The notes beneath the pieces are model-generated. The model was not told where the DNA came from, searched no databases, and saw nothing but the letters and a program-made list of their open reading frames with translations. Shown here one piece after another: positions 21,251-30,994 of a stretch of 64,000 nucleotides of DNA (the stretch's first letter is position 1; each line of letters begins with the position of its first letter). The position numbers were made by a program, and so were the translations under genes. Origin of the DNA: Rheinheimera nanhaiensis E407-8 (GTDB lineage Bacteria > Pseudomonadota > Gammaproteobacteria > Enterobacterales > Alteromonadaceae); the NCBI RefSeq assembly GCF_000296695.1, contig NZ_BAFK01000011.1:1-64000 (forward strand), read 5' to 3'.

Positions 21251-22315
21251 ATGACGTTGTTACGCCAGCCATTATGCCAGCTGTTATGTCTTTGGGCCGT
21301 GGCTATGGTACCGGCAATACAAGCACAAACGGCCGGCGGTGGCCGCGCCGCTCAGGTGATCACCCAGGCAGTAACCTTTGAGCAGCAAAGCAGCCGGGTG
21401 GAAGCGGTTGGCAGTGCCGAGGCGATCCGCTCGGTTGTGTTATATCCAGCAGTAGCAGACAGAGTTACCGCGGTTAATTTCGTGCCAGGACAGCGTATCG
21501 ACAAGGGCCAGGTATTAGTTGAGCTGGACTCACGCCGCCAGCAAGTGGCTGTTGAGCGCGCTACTATTCAGCTGCGCGATGCACAGCGCACCGTGGCAAG
21601 GCTGCAGGAAAGCCGCGAACGGGGCGCTATTGCGCAAAGCGTACTGGACGATGCCATTACCGCCCGGGATTTACTGCAAGTGCAGTTGGCAGAGGCAAAA
21701 ACCGAACTGGAAGACAGAGTGGTGCGTGCGCCTTTTAGTGGTGTAGTCGGCTTGACCGATGTTGAGCCGGGCGATCGTATTAGTCAACAAACCGCTATTA
21801 CCACCATTGATGATCGTTCACAGCTGCTGATTAACTTTAACGCGCCGGAAGATGCACTACCGATTTTGCAGGGCAATGCCAGCGTCGAGTTATCACCCTG
21901 GCAAGCACAGGGCCATAGCATTAGCGCCAAAATTGCTGAGCTAGACTCGCGCATCGACAGCAGTAACCGCAGCATCCGGGTGCGCGCGCTGCTTGATAAC
22001 AGCAGTGACAGCTTTCGCCCCGGCATGAGTTTTCGCGTGCGCTTGCAACTGGCTGGCGAGTCTTACGCGGTAGTGCCCGAAGCTGCACTGTTGTGGGGCG
22101 CTACCAGTGCCTATGTCTGGCTGGCAGAACAGGGCAAAGCCAAACGGGTAGATGTGCAAATTAAACAGCGTCTAAGCGGGCGTTTATTGGTGGCAGGGGC
22201 GTTAACCACAGGCGATCAGCTGATTGTGGAGGGCGTGCAAACCCTGCGTGATGGCCAGTTAGTGCGGGCCGCCAATCAGCAAAGCGCAACCCAGACAGAG
22301 GTTGCTGCACAATGA
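21251..22315 (+). CDS. RND efflux periplasmic adaptor (membrane fusion protein)
   Basis: 354 residues with a cleavable signal peptide (about 1-25, ending IQAQ). The layout is that of HlyD/AcrA-type adaptors: a biotinyl-lipoyl half motif around VLYPAVADRVTAVNFVPGQRIDKGQVL, an alpha hairpin (about 90-150), the second lipoyl half VVRAPFSGVVGLTDVEPGDRI, then beta-barrel and membrane-proximal domains. It bridges the inner membrane pump and an outer membrane channel. The pump gene overlaps by 4 bp; no outer membrane factor gene follows, so a TolC encoded elsewhere is implied. Confidence 0.9.
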   Translation: MTLLRQPLCQLLCLWAVAMVPAIQAQTAGGGRAAQVITQAVTFEQQSSRVEAVGSAEAIRSVVLYPAVADRVTAVNFVPGQRIDKGQVLVELDSRRQQVAVERATIQLRDAQRTVARLQESRERGAIAQSVLDDAITARDLLQVQLAEAKTELEDRVVRAPFSGVVGLTDVEPGDRISQQTAITTIDDRSQLLINFNAPEDALPILQGNASVELSPWQAQGHSISAKIAELDSRIDSSNRSIRVRALLDNSSDSFRPGMSFRVRLQLAGESYAVVPEAALLWGATSAYVWLAEQGKAKRVDVQIKQRLSGRLLVAGALTTGDQLIVEGVQTLRDGQLVRAANQQSATQTEVAAQ

Positions 22316-25300
22316 AGCTACAAAACCCATTAAACGATTTACCCTCATTATCTATCCGCCGGCCGGTGCTGATTGTTGTACTCAATTTGCTGATTATCAT
22401 CGCCGGCGTTGCTGCGCTTAACGCCATTGAAGTGCGCGAGCTGCCTGATGTTGACCGGCCCATAGTGTCTGTTACTGCCGCTTATCCCGGTGGCTCGCCA
22501 GAGACGGTTGATACTGAAGTAACCAGTAAACTGGAGGGCGCCGTAGCACGGGTTAGCGGCGTTAAATCAATTAATGCGTCAAGCGAAGAAGGCAGCTCTC
22601 GCGTGCGGGTAGAATTTCGCCCCGGCACTAACCTCGATGATGCAGCTAACGAAACCCGCGAAGCGGTCAGCCGTATTCAGCGTGACTTGCCAGACGCGGT
22701 GGAGCGGTTATCCATTATCAAAGCGGATAACGATGCCGAGTCGGTGGTGAGCCTGGCGGTGTCCAGCGCCAGCCTGGATTTAGAAAGCCTGACCGAGCGG
22801 GTAGAAACTGATTTAGCACCGTTATTTTTAAGCGTACCGGGTGTGGCCGATGTGCGTTTAAATGGCGATCGTGAGCGGGTGCTGCGGGTATTATTAGATC
22901 CACTGCGGCTCACCAGCTTTAATCTGGCGGTAACTGATGTCGCGGCCGCACTGCGCCAGGCGCCGTTTGATGTGCCGGCCGGTAGTATGAAATCGACCGA
23001 TCAGCAGCTGATTGTGCGGGCAGACGCCACCTCAGTTACGGCTGCTCAGGTAGAAGACATTATTATCAGCGGCAACACCCGTATTGGTGATGTCGCCACC
23101 GTGTATTTTGGCCCGGCCGATGCGCAGAGTTTAGTGCGTTTGGATGGTAAGCCGGTAATCGGCTTAGGCGTAATCCGCCAGGCCCGCTCTAACACCATTG
23201 AAATATCTGATGAAGTGCTGGCACTGGTTAAACAGTTGCAAACTCGCTTTCCGGAGCTGGAGATCCAGGTAACAGCAGATGACGCCGAATTTATCCGAAG
23301 TTCAGTCGAAGAGGTGTTTACCTCGTTATTACTCACAATAGTGTTGGTAGTTGCCACCTTGTGGCTGTTTATCGGCTCGGGCCGCGCCACCATAGTGCCG
23401 GCCCTGTCTATTCCGGTATCGCTTATCGGCGCGCTGGCCGCTATCTGGTTGATGGGCTTTTCCATCAATATTTTAACCCTGCTGGCCCTGGTGCTGGCCA
23501 CCGGGCTTATTGTTGATGATGCTATTGTCGTTACCGAGAATATTCAGCGTCGCCGCGCTATGGGGCTGGGCGCACGCGCTGCTGCGGTTATCGGCACCCG
23601 CGAGGTGTTTTTTGCGGTTATCGCCACCACGGCGGTATTGGTAGCCGTATTTGTGCCGATTGCCTTTTTACCCTCTACTGCCGGCCGTTTATTCCGCGAG
23701 TTTGGTGGCGTACTGGCGGTGTCGGTGATTATCTCGTCTTTTGTTGCCTTATCATTGGTGCCGGCGTTAACCGCACGCTTACCGTTAAAAACCAGCAGCG
23801 CCAATATGTTGTCTGGGCTGGGCCAACGTCTGGTTAATCTGTATCAGCGCAGCCTGCATTTTTCACTTGATAAAGCCTGGTGGATCTTTGCCGCCAGCCT
23901 GGTGGCAGCGGTTGCCGCGTTAAGCTTACACAGTCAGCTGGCCAGCGAGCTGATGCCAAGCGAAGATCGCGGCAGTGTGCGTATTTTTGCCCGTGGCCCG
24001 GACGGCGTTGGCTTAAATTTTATGGACCGTCAGGCCGACCAAATGGAAGACATTTTACTGCCTTATGTCAACGGTGGTGATATTGACTCAATTTACACTG
24101 TCGTAGGCCAGTGGGACCCAAACCTGGCGTTTATTACGGTGCCGCTGAAACACTGGGACGAGCGCTCGCGCTCGCAGCAGGAAATTATTGATGAAATTCG
24201 TGGCCCGCTGGCCGCTATTCCCGGGGCACCGGCGCGGGCGTTTGGCTCTAACAGTTTAAACCTGCGTGGGCAGGGCGGTGGCCTGGAGCTGGCATTAACC
24301 GGTTCCAGTTATGCTGACATTTTTGCTGCAGCGCAGGCCTTTGCCAAAGTGGTACAGCAACAGCTGCCAGAACTTGGCACACCGCGTATTTCTTATCAGC
24401 CAACCCAGCCGCAACTGCGGGTAAATATCGACCGGCGCCGCGCACAGGAGCTTGGCGTACCCTTGTCTGATATCGCTACCACCTTGCGCGTGGCCATTAA
24501 CGGCGATGATTTAGCCGATTTAAACGTCGGCGATCAGGCAATACCCATTATTTTGCAGGCACAAAGTACGCAAATTCAGGACCCAACCGATTTAGCGAAT
24601 TTGTATGTTGGCTCCAGCTCTGGCGCCTTAGTGCCGTTATCTAGCCTGGCGACTATTTCAGAAGAGGGCGTGGCAGCAGAGCTCGAGCGCCAGGCACAGC
24701 GCCGGGCGATAGAACTTGATATGGAACTGCCACCCGGCCTGTCACTGCAACAAGCGGTAGAGCAGCTGCGCAGCCTGGCCGGGCAGCATTTACCCAGTGA
24801 TATTGGCCTGATTTTCTTAGGTGAAGCCTTAACCTTTGAAGAAACTGCCCGCGAAGTTACGCTGACCTATGTGCTGGCATTTGTCATTGTACTGTTAGTG
24901 TTGGCGGCGCAGTTTGAAAGCGTTAACAGTGCGGTGGTGGTGATGATTACGGTGCCCTTTGGTATCGCGGCGGCTATTTTTGCGCTGTTTTTAACCGGCA
25001 CCTCTATTAATATTTACTCGCAAATCGGCTTGGTAATGCTGATCGGGCTACTGGCCAAAAATGCCATTTTGCTGGTCGAATTTGCCGATCAGCTGCGCGA
25101 TCAAGGCTATGAGGTACGAAAGGCTGTAGAGCAGGCGGCAGCTATCCGCTTACGGCCTATTGCGATGACGTTGTTATCTACTTTATTAGGCGCGCTGCCG
25201 CTGATTTTATCCAGCGGTGCCGGTGCTGAAGCCCGTAATGCCATTGGCTGGGTGGTGTTTGGCGGTTTGGGCTTGGCGGTGGTGTTTACCTTGTATTTAA

Positions 25301-25401
25301 CGCCGGTGCTTTATCTGGCGCTGGCCCGTTTTGCCAAACCCAGAGCCGATGAAAGCAAACGACTGGAAACCGAACTGGCGCAGGCTGAACAACTTGAGTG
25401 A
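22312..25401 (+). CDS. RND multidrug efflux permease
   Basis: 1029 residues, typical HAE1 size. One N-terminal membrane helix, a large periplasmic loop, helices 2-6 (about 340-550), a second periplasmic loop and helices 8-12. Family segments include AYPGGSPETVDTEVT, the TM4 relay LVLATGLIVDDAIVVTENI with the proton-carrying Asp pair, and GLLAKNAILLVEFA. It exports drugs or other amphiphiles across both membranes with the preceding adaptor; the substrate is unknown. Its stop overlaps the following RNase J-like gene by 4 bp. Confidence 0.93.
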   Translation: MKLQNPLNDLPSLSIRRPVLIVVLNLLIIIAGVAALNAIEVRELPDVDRPIVSVTAAYPGGSPETVDTEVTSKLEGAVARVSGVKSINASSEEGSSRVRVEFRPGTNLDDAANETREAVSRIQRDLPDAVERLSIIKADNDAESVVSLAVSSASLDLESLTERVETDLAPLFLSVPGVADVRLNGDRERVLRVLLDPLRLTSFNLAVTDVAAALRQAPFDVPAGSMKSTDQQLIVRADATSVTAAQVEDIIISGNTRIGDVATVYFGPADAQSLVRLDGKPVIGLGVIRQARSNTIEISDEVLALVKQLQTRFPELEIQVTADDAEFIRSSVEEVFTSLLLTIVLVVATLWLFIGSGRATIVPALSIPVSLIGALAAIWLMGFSINILTLLALVLATGLIVDDAIVVTENIQRRRAMGLGARAAAVIGTREVFFAVIATTAVLVAVFVPIAFLPSTAGRLFREFGGVLAVSVIISSFVALSLVPALTARLPLKTSSANMLSGLGQRLVNLYQRSLHFSLDKAWWIFAASLVAAVAALSLHSQLASELMPSEDRGSVRIFARGPDGVGLNFMDRQADQMEDILLPYVNGGDIDSIYTVVGQWDPNLAFITVPLKHWDERSRSQQEIIDEIRGPLAAIPGAPARAFGSNSLNLRGQGGGLELALTGSSYADIFAAAQAFAKVVQQQLPELGTPRISYQPTQPQLRVNIDRRRAQELGVPLSDIATTLRVAINGDDLADLNVGDQAIPIILQAQSTQIQDPTDLANLYVGSSSGALVPLSSLATISEEGVAAELERQAQRRAIELDMELPPGLSLQQAVEQLRSLAGQHLPSDIGLIFLGEALTFEETAREVTLTYVLAFVIVLLVLAAQFESVNSAVVVMITVPFGIAAAIFALFLTGTSINIYSQIGLVMLIGLLAKNAILLVEFADQLRDQGYEVRKAVEQAAAIRLRPIAMTLLSTLLGALPLILSSGAGAEARNAIGWVVFGGLGLAVVFTLYLTPVLYLALARFAKPRADESKRLETELAQAEQLE

Positions 25402-26822
25402 TCTACAGCAACCCGGAGGCAACTATTAATAACCCCCAAGCGGCTGATGCTATTGCCCTAAAAGATCCCGGCGTAAATGATCTGTGGTTTTTACCGCTGG
25501 GCGGCTGCGGCGAAATTGGCATGAACCTGAATTTATACGGTCATGCCGGCCGCTGGTTAATGGTGGACTGCGGCGTAACCTTTAACAATCCGCTGTCGCC
25601 AGACTATCAGCCCAACAGCCCCTTAGCGTCGGCCGAGGTGCTGGCCGCCGATCCCGCCTTTATCAGCGCCCGGCGCGATATACTTTGCGGCATTATTATT
25701 ACCCACGCCCATGAAGATCATATCGGTGCCTTGCCGGCATTATGGCCACGCTTGCAATGCCCGGTATATACCACGCCGTTTACCGCTGAAGTGCTGCGCC
25801 GTAAACTCTCCGGCACCGGCTTGGCTCAGAGCATGCCGATTATTGAAGTTGCCTCCGGCGGCACCGTCAATATCGGCCCTTTTACCGTACATTTTCAGGC
25901 GATAACCCACTCTATACCCGAGCCGCAGGCGCTTATTATTAAAACCGCAGCGGGCAAGGTATTTCATACCGCTGATTGGAAAATGGACGCCAGCCCCATT
26001 ACCGGCCGCGCTTTTAAAGCCGCGCCCTTTAAACGCTTGGGGCAGCAAAATATTACTGCCATGGTGTGCGACTCCACCAATGCGCTGCGTGATGGCTTTT
26101 CCATTTCAGAGTCTGACTGTGCTAAAGCGCTGGAGCAGGTAATAGCGCAAGCCACAGGGCGGGTTGTGGTCACCAGCTTTAGCTCTAATGTTGGCCGGTT
26201 AATATCGCTGGCGCGCATTGCCGCTAAAACCGGCCGTTATCTGGCGCTGATGGGCCGCGCTTTACACAATATGGTTGGCGCGGCACGGGCAACCGGTTAT
26301 TGGCCGGCTGAGCTCACGCTGGCCGACGCCGAACACATAGGCTATCTAGCCAAAGACGAAGTATTGGTGCTGGCCACCGGCTGTCAGGGAGAACCCCGTG
26401 CCGCGCTAAATAAGCTGGCCGATGACAGGCATCCGCAGTTATCACTGGAACCCGGCGATTTAGTCATTTTCAGCGCCATTATTATCCCCGGCAATGAAAT
26501 GCTGATTAGCCGGCTGGTGGATAAATTTCGCGCCCGTAACATCAACACCCTGCAAAAACACGATACTGAGCTGCCAATCCATGTCTCTGGCCACCCGTGT
26601 CGGGGCGAGCTGGATTTACTCTATCGCTGGGTCAAACCCCAGCTGGCCGTACCGGTACACGGTGAAGCGCAGCATATGGCAGCCAACAGCGAAGTGGCCA
26701 AAACCGCCGGTGTTGGCCAGCAGCTAACCGGTAACAATGGCGATCTGTTTGTGTTAGCGCCTAAGCCACGGCTGTGGCCGAACTTTGCCAAAGCAGGGCG
26801 CATTGCCATAGCACGTGACTGA
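25398..26822 (+). CDS. RNase J-like beta-CASP metallo-beta-lactamase
   Basis: 474 residues. The metallo-beta-lactamase core has GGCGEIGMN, the zinc motif HAHEDH (103-108) and HTADWKMD; the beta-CASP region ends with VSGHPCRGELDLLYRW and VPVHGE, exactly the RNase J pattern. The C-terminal domain of Bacillus RNase J1 (about 555 residues) is missing. The activity is expected to be exo/endoribonuclease, but most gammaproteobacteria rely on RNase E and lack RNase J. The GTG start sits inside the end of the RND gene, so translation is coupled to it. Start choice is forced by context rather than by a clear ribosome site. Confidence 0.8.
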   Translation: MIYSNPEATINNPQAADAIALKDPGVNDLWFLPLGGCGEIGMNLNLYGHAGRWLMVDCGVTFNNPLSPDYQPNSPLASAEVLAADPAFISARRDILCGIIITHAHEDHIGALPALWPRLQCPVYTTPFTAEVLRRKLSGTGLAQSMPIIEVASGGTVNIGPFTVHFQAITHSIPEPQALIIKTAAGKVFHTADWKMDASPITGRAFKAAPFKRLGQQNITAMVCDSTNALRDGFSISESDCAKALEQVIAQATGRVVVTSFSSNVGRLISLARIAAKTGRYLALMGRALHNMVGAARATGYWPAELTLADAEHIGYLAKDEVLVLATGCQGEPRAALNKLADDRHPQLSLEPGDLVIFSAIIIPGNEMLISRLVDKFRARNINTLQKHDTELPIHVSGHPCRGELDLLYRWVKPQLAVPVHGEAQHMAANSEVAKTAGVGQQLTGNNGDLFVLAPKPRLWPNFAKAGRIAIARD

Positions 26823-26954
26823 TTATCGCAACAGAGTTGCGCAACTGAGCCGTAGCCGTAACGTTTGCGTATTAACACTAATGGCTTGCGCCTATACAAG
26901 CTGCAGCATTAAGGTGCGTATGCTATTGCAACTGTTTTTAACCACGGAGCACAG

Positions 26955-27776
26955 ATGACAGCGTGTCGTGTAGTAACAATTTGTAGTTTGCTGTTAATCA
27001 GTCCGCTTAGCCGTGCAGCACAACCGGCTTTACCGCTGTGGGAAGCTGGCTTGGCAGGCATTAATATCAACCAGTTGGCTTACCCGGGCTCTGATCAGAT
27101 GGTACGGCGTAACTTTGTGCTGCCATATCTGATATACCGCGGCGAGATACTGCGGGCTGATCGCAGTAATGTGGGTTTGCGCGCGCTTAAAACCGACAGG
27201 TTGGAATTAGATATCGGCTTTGCCGGTGCGCTTGGCTCATCAGATGGCGATATCGCTGTACGTAATGGCATGGCTGATTTAGGCACCTTGATAGAGGTTG
27301 GGCCCAGATTACGCTGGACCTTAAGCGAAAACCTGTTCGGTGCCAGGCTAAGGGCAGATTTTCCGCTACGGGCCGTGTTTGATATTGAAGAACGGTTTAA
27401 CTACAGCGGTTTTAGCTTTGAGCCTGGCCTGGTCAGCGACATAACAACGGACAGTGGCACCTTTTATTCGTTTAATATCAGTTCAGTGTTTGGCAGCGAA
27501 AAACTTAATGATTATTTTTATCAGGTGACGCCAGCCGATGTTACCGCACAACGGCCGCTGTTTGATGCCAAAGCCGGCTTAATTGCGCTGCGCACCGGCT
27601 TTACAGTGGGCAAAAAGTTTTCTGATAAATGGCGTGGCTTTGGCTTTGCCCGCTATGAATGGACCCAGCCGGCCAAAAACGCCGACAGCCCGCTGATGGT
27701 AGCAAACGGCGGCTGGTCTTTTGGCCTTGGCGCAACCTATATCTGGGCGCAATCTAACCAGACTGTAACAGACTAG
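26955..27776 (+). CDS. MipA/OmpV-family outer membrane protein
   Basis: 273 residues with a signal peptide (about 1-21, ending SRA). The mature part starts with LWEAGLAG and NQLAYPGSDQ and continues as amphipathic strands of an OmpV-like barrel, ending with SFGLGATYIWAQSNQTVTD, not the usual terminal Phe. Family members are either MltA-interacting MipA or OmpV-type barrel proteins; the two cannot be separated here. Single gene. Confidence 0.82.
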   Translation: MTACRVVTICSLLLISPLSRAAQPALPLWEAGLAGININQLAYPGSDQMVRRNFVLPYLIYRGEILRADRSNVGLRALKTDRLELDIGFAGALGSSDGDIAVRNGMADLGTLIEVGPRLRWTLSENLFGARLRADFPLRAVFDIEERFNYSGFSFEPGLVSDITTDSGTFYSFNISSVFGSEKLNDYFYQVTPADVTAQRPLFDAKAGLIALRTGFTVGKKFSDKWRGFGFARYEWTQPAKNADSPLMVANGGWSFGLGATYIWAQSNQTVTD

Positions 27777-27815
27777 CGCCGTATTTTACGGCACCAGCTG
27801 TTCACAATGACTATT

Positions 27816-28655
27816 TTATCCGCGGACATTATTAAAGTCGGCACTGCTGTGTCGCTCTGGCAGCTTGGGGCCATCACCCCAATTTCGGTTTACCATATAC
27901 CCACGTTGCACCGCCGGGCGCTGGTCAAGCTGTTTGGCCCAGCGCAGCACATGCTTATAGCTGGCAACATCGAGAAATTCTGCCGCGTCGTACAAGCGGC
28001 CCAGCACCAGGCCACCATACCAGGGCCAGATCGCCATATCCGCAATGCTGTATTCGTCGCCGGCAACAAAGGCGTGTTTAGCCAGCTGTTTATCTAACAC
28101 ATCCAACTGGCGTTTGGTTTCCATCGCATAGCGGTTAATCGGGTACTCGTACTTTTCTGGTGCATAGGCATAAAAATGACCAAAGCCGCCGCCGACAAAG
28201 GGCGCGCTACCCATTTGCCAGAACAGCCAGTTTAACGCTTCAGTGCGCTTAGCAGGATCTGTGGGTAAAAAAGCACCGAACTTCTCTGCCAGGTACAACA
28301 AGATCGAACCCGACTCAAACACGCGGCTGCCGGTAGTGGTATCTAACAGCGCCGGAATTTTGGAATTGGGATTAATCTCCACAAAGCCACTGCCAAACTG
28401 GTCGCCATCTTTAATACTGATAAGCCAGGCATCGTACTCGGCATTGGTTTTGCCAAGCTCAAGTAACTCTTCCAGCATAATGGTCACTTTTACGCCGTTA
28501 GGCGTTGCCAGTGAATAAAGTTGTAGCGGTTGTTTGCCTTTTGGCAGTGCTTTTTCATGGGTCGCGCCCGATATTGGCCGGTTAATACTGGCAAACTGCC
28601 CGCCATTGGCAGCATCCCAGGTCCAGACTTTAGGCAGTATATACGGTGAACTCAT
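27816..28655 (-). CDS. yghU: YghU-like glutathione S-transferase / disulfide reductase
   Basis: 279 residues from ATG 28655. N-terminal thioredoxin-like domain with QLYSLATPNGVKVTIMLEEL (about 44-63) and NPNSKIPAL, then the helical domain with the F-x-x-GDEYSIADMAIWPW segment. YghU uses two glutathione molecules and has disulfide-bond reductase and organic hydroperoxide activity. The open frame extends to 28835 but the family start is MSSPYILPKVW. Divergent from the hydrolase at 28854; convergent with the OmpV gene. Confidence 0.88.
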   Translation of the reverse strand: MSSPYILPKVWTWDAANGGQFASINRPISGATHEKALPKGKQPLQLYSLATPNGVKVTIMLEELLELGKTNAEYDAWLISIKDGDQFGSGFVEINPNSKIPALLDTTTGSRVFESGSILLYLAEKFGAFLPTDPAKRTEALNWLFWQMGSAPFVGGGFGHFYAYAPEKYEYPINRYAMETKRQLDVLDKQLAKHAFVAGDEYSIADMAIWPWYGGLVLGRLYDAAEFLDVASYKHVLRWAKQLDQRPAVQRGYMVNRNWGDGPKLPERHSSADFNNVRG

Positions 28656-28853
28656 GTTTGCTCCTATTACATTGCTGATAGCCGTTGCAAAAGCCTTACT
28701 ACTACGCTGATATGGGTAAAACAGCGCAAAAATACAAGCCAAGCGGCTGATCCGGGTAGCGTTTTTACCACTAAGCCATAACAAATAAGCATAACGCATA
28801 CTACGCCGCTGACATACACTGGGCCCATACCACACAAATTAACAGCTAAGTTT

Positions 28854-29744
28854 ATGATTAAACGTTTAATATTACTCAAAGCCGCCCTGTTGCTTACCGC
28901 TTGCAGCACAGCTTTGCCGACCGCTAACACACCACAAAACATCAGCCAACCGGTAAATGTCAGTTACAGCAGCCTGGCAGCGCAGGCTCACTCTGACAGC
29001 AGCATGCAAATCGCTTATGGCCCCGGGCCTTTGCAGTTTGGCCGTTTGTATTTGCCGGCTCGGCACGCAGACCACATTACTGACCAAATTGATGCGAAAA
29101 CCATGCTGCCGTTACTGATCTTTGTGCACGGCGGTTGCTGGTTAAACACTTACGATCTAACCCATGCCACCGCTTTTGCCCAAGCCATGGCAGCACAGGG
29201 CATTGCCGTCTGGTCGGTAGAATACCGCCGGGTGGGGGATGAAGGTGGCGGCTGGCCAGGTAGCCTGCAAGATGTAAAACAGGCCGTAAGCTTTGCATTT
29301 AATAACCTCAATGGTTATCCGCTGGACAAAAACCGTGTTGCCATAGCCGGCCATTCGGCCGGTGGACAGCTTGCGCTGTTAGCCGCTGCCAATACTAAGC
29401 AAGTGCCGGCAAAAGCCGTATTGGGTTTAGCGGCGATAACCGATTTAACCTTATACAGCGCCGGCAGCAACGGCTGTCAGCGTGCTACCGCAGGTTTTAT
29501 TGGCGGCGACGCCACGCAGTTTCCTGGCCGCTACAAGCTGGCCAGCCCACAAGGCCAACCGTTAGTGGCTAACACACTGTTGCTACATGGCAGCAGCGAT
29601 ACTATAGTGCCGCTAAGTCAGGCTACACAGAGCGGCATTGCCTACAAAGTTGTCGAAGGTGCTGGCCATTTTGACTGGCTGCATCCACACACGGCGGCTT
29701 TTGCCACGGTGCTACAACAGTTACAGGAGCAGTTCGCCAAGTGA
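28854..29744 (+). CDS. Lipoprotein alpha/beta hydrolase upstream of kynureninase
   Basis: 296 residues. A short signal peptide ends in lipobox LTAC (Cys17), so the protein is predicted to be membrane-anchored. The alpha/beta-hydrolase parts are oxyanion HGGCW, nucleophile elbow GHSAGG, a late Asp in HGSSDTIVP and the catalytic His in GAGHFDWLHP. HGGxW is the motif of arylformamidase-like esterases, and the gene overlaps kynU by 4 bp, so N-formylkynurenine hydrolysis is a natural guess, but the lipoprotein signal would place it outside the cytoplasm. Alternative: a general carboxylesterase. Confidence 0.75.
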   Translation: MIKRLILLKAALLLTACSTALPTANTPQNISQPVNVSYSSLAAQAHSDSSMQIAYGPGPLQFGRLYLPARHADHITDQIDAKTMLPLLIFVHGGCWLNTYDLTHATAFAQAMAAQGIAVWSVEYRRVGDEGGGWPGSLQDVKQAVSFAFNNLNGYPLDKNRVAIAGHSAGGQLALLAAANTKQVPAKAVLGLAAITDLTLYSAGSNGCQRATAGFIGGDATQFPGRYKLASPQGQPLVANTLLLHGSSDTIVPLSQATQSGIAYKVVEGAGHFDWLHPHTAAFATVLQQLQEQFAK

Positions 29745-30994
29745 CTCATGATGTTAAATTAACCTATGCCGCGCTGAAGCAGTGCGATCTGGACGATCCG
29801 CTTTTAGCCAAGCGGGCGGCCTTTCATTTGCCGGATAACACACTGTATCTGGATGGCAATTCGCTGGGCGCCATGCCGAAAATTGCTGCTGAACGCGCCG
29901 CAGAGGTGGTTAGCCAGCAATGGGGCGAGCACTTAATTACCAGTTGGAACCGCCACAACTGGATAGATTTGCCCTTTAGCGTGGGCGATAAAATCGGCCG
30001 TTTAATAGGCGCTGCACCGGGGCAAGTGGTGTGCTGCGACTCGACATCAGTAAACCTGTTTAAGGTGCTGTGTGCGGCGCTGTCGCTGCAACCCAAGCGC
30101 CACACGGTACTGTCTGTTAACGGCAATTTTCCTACCGATTTATATATGGTCGAAGGCTTGTCGCAAGTCACCGGTACACAGCGCTGCCAACTTAAATTGG
30201 TCGATGATGCGAAACTGGAAGCTGCGATTAATCAAGAGGTGGCGGTGTTACTGCTAACTCAGGTCGATTTTCGTAGCGGCCGGCTGTTTGATATGGCTAA
30301 GCTGACCCGGCTGGCACAAGACAAGGGCGCTCTGGTGATCTGGGATCTGGCTCACAGCGCCGGCGCCTTGCCCGTAGCGGTTGATGAGTGCAATGTCGAC
30401 TTTGCCATAGGCTGTGGTTACAAATACTTTAACGGTGGCCCGGGCGCACCGGCCTTTATTTATGCCGCCAGGCGCCATCACAGCACAATTAGCCAGCCAT
30501 TAACCGGCTGGATGGGACACAAAACCCCGTTTAGTTTTGATACTCGCTATGAAAAAGCCCCCGGCATTGCACAGTTTCTTACCGGCACACCAGCGGTGCT
30601 GTCAATGAGCGTGCTGGACGCGGCGCTTGAGGTGTTTGCTGATGTTGACATGCAGCAGCTGCGGCAAAAGTCACTGGCACTGAGTGACTGTTTTCAGCAG
30701 CTGCTAAGCCAGCATGAGTGTTTACGGGGGCTTGAGCGCATTACACCCTATAACGCAGACGAGCGAGGTAGCCAGCTGGCGTATCGCCATCCGGATGCGT
30801 ATGCGCTGTGTCAGGCACTGATTAAGCAGGGCGTTATTGCTGATTTTCGGGCACCGGACATACTGCGGCTCGGTTTTACCCCGCTGTATTTACGCTATGT
30901 CGACATCTGGACCGCGGTTGAGATTCTGGCCGATGTGATGCGAAGCGGCGAGTATTTAAAAACCGAGTATCAGGTAAAGCACAAGGTGACCTGA
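29741..30994 (+). CDS. kynU: Kynureninase
   Basis: 417 residues; cleaves kynurenine to anthranilate and alanine with PLP. DNTLYLDGNSLGAMP near the N-terminus, the phosphate-binding DSTSVNLFK, and the PLP lysine in GCGYKYFNGGPGAPAF (Lys228) match the family. Start is a GTG inside the end of the hydrolase gene (4-bp overlap), showing translational coupling. No tryptophan dioxygenase gene is in the window. The next gene begins directly at its stop. Confidence 0.93.
   Translation: MTHDVKLTYAALKQCDLDDPLLAKRAAFHLPDNTLYLDGNSLGAMPKIAAERAAEVVSQQWGEHLITSWNRHNWIDLPFSVGDKIGRLIGAAPGQVVCCDSTSVNLFKVLCAALSLQPKRHTVLSVNGNFPTDLYMVEGLSQVTGTQRCQLKLVDDAKLEAAINQEVAVLLLTQVDFRSGRLFDMAKLTRLAQDKGALVIWDLAHSAGALPVAVDECNVDFAIGCGYKYFNGGPGAPAFIYAARRHHSTISQPLTGWMGHKTPFSFDTRYEKAPGIAQFLTGTPAVLSMSVLDAALEVFADVDMQQLRQKSLALSDCFQQLLSQHECLRGLERITPYNADERGSQLAYRHPDAYALCQALIKQGVIADFRAPDILRLGFTPLYLRYVDIWTAVEILADVMRSGEYLKTEYQVKHKVT

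Noticed and set aside
23046-23501. 151-codon minus-strand frame inside the RND permease
   Set aside because: Ser/Thr-rich composition of a shadow frame opposite membrane helices.
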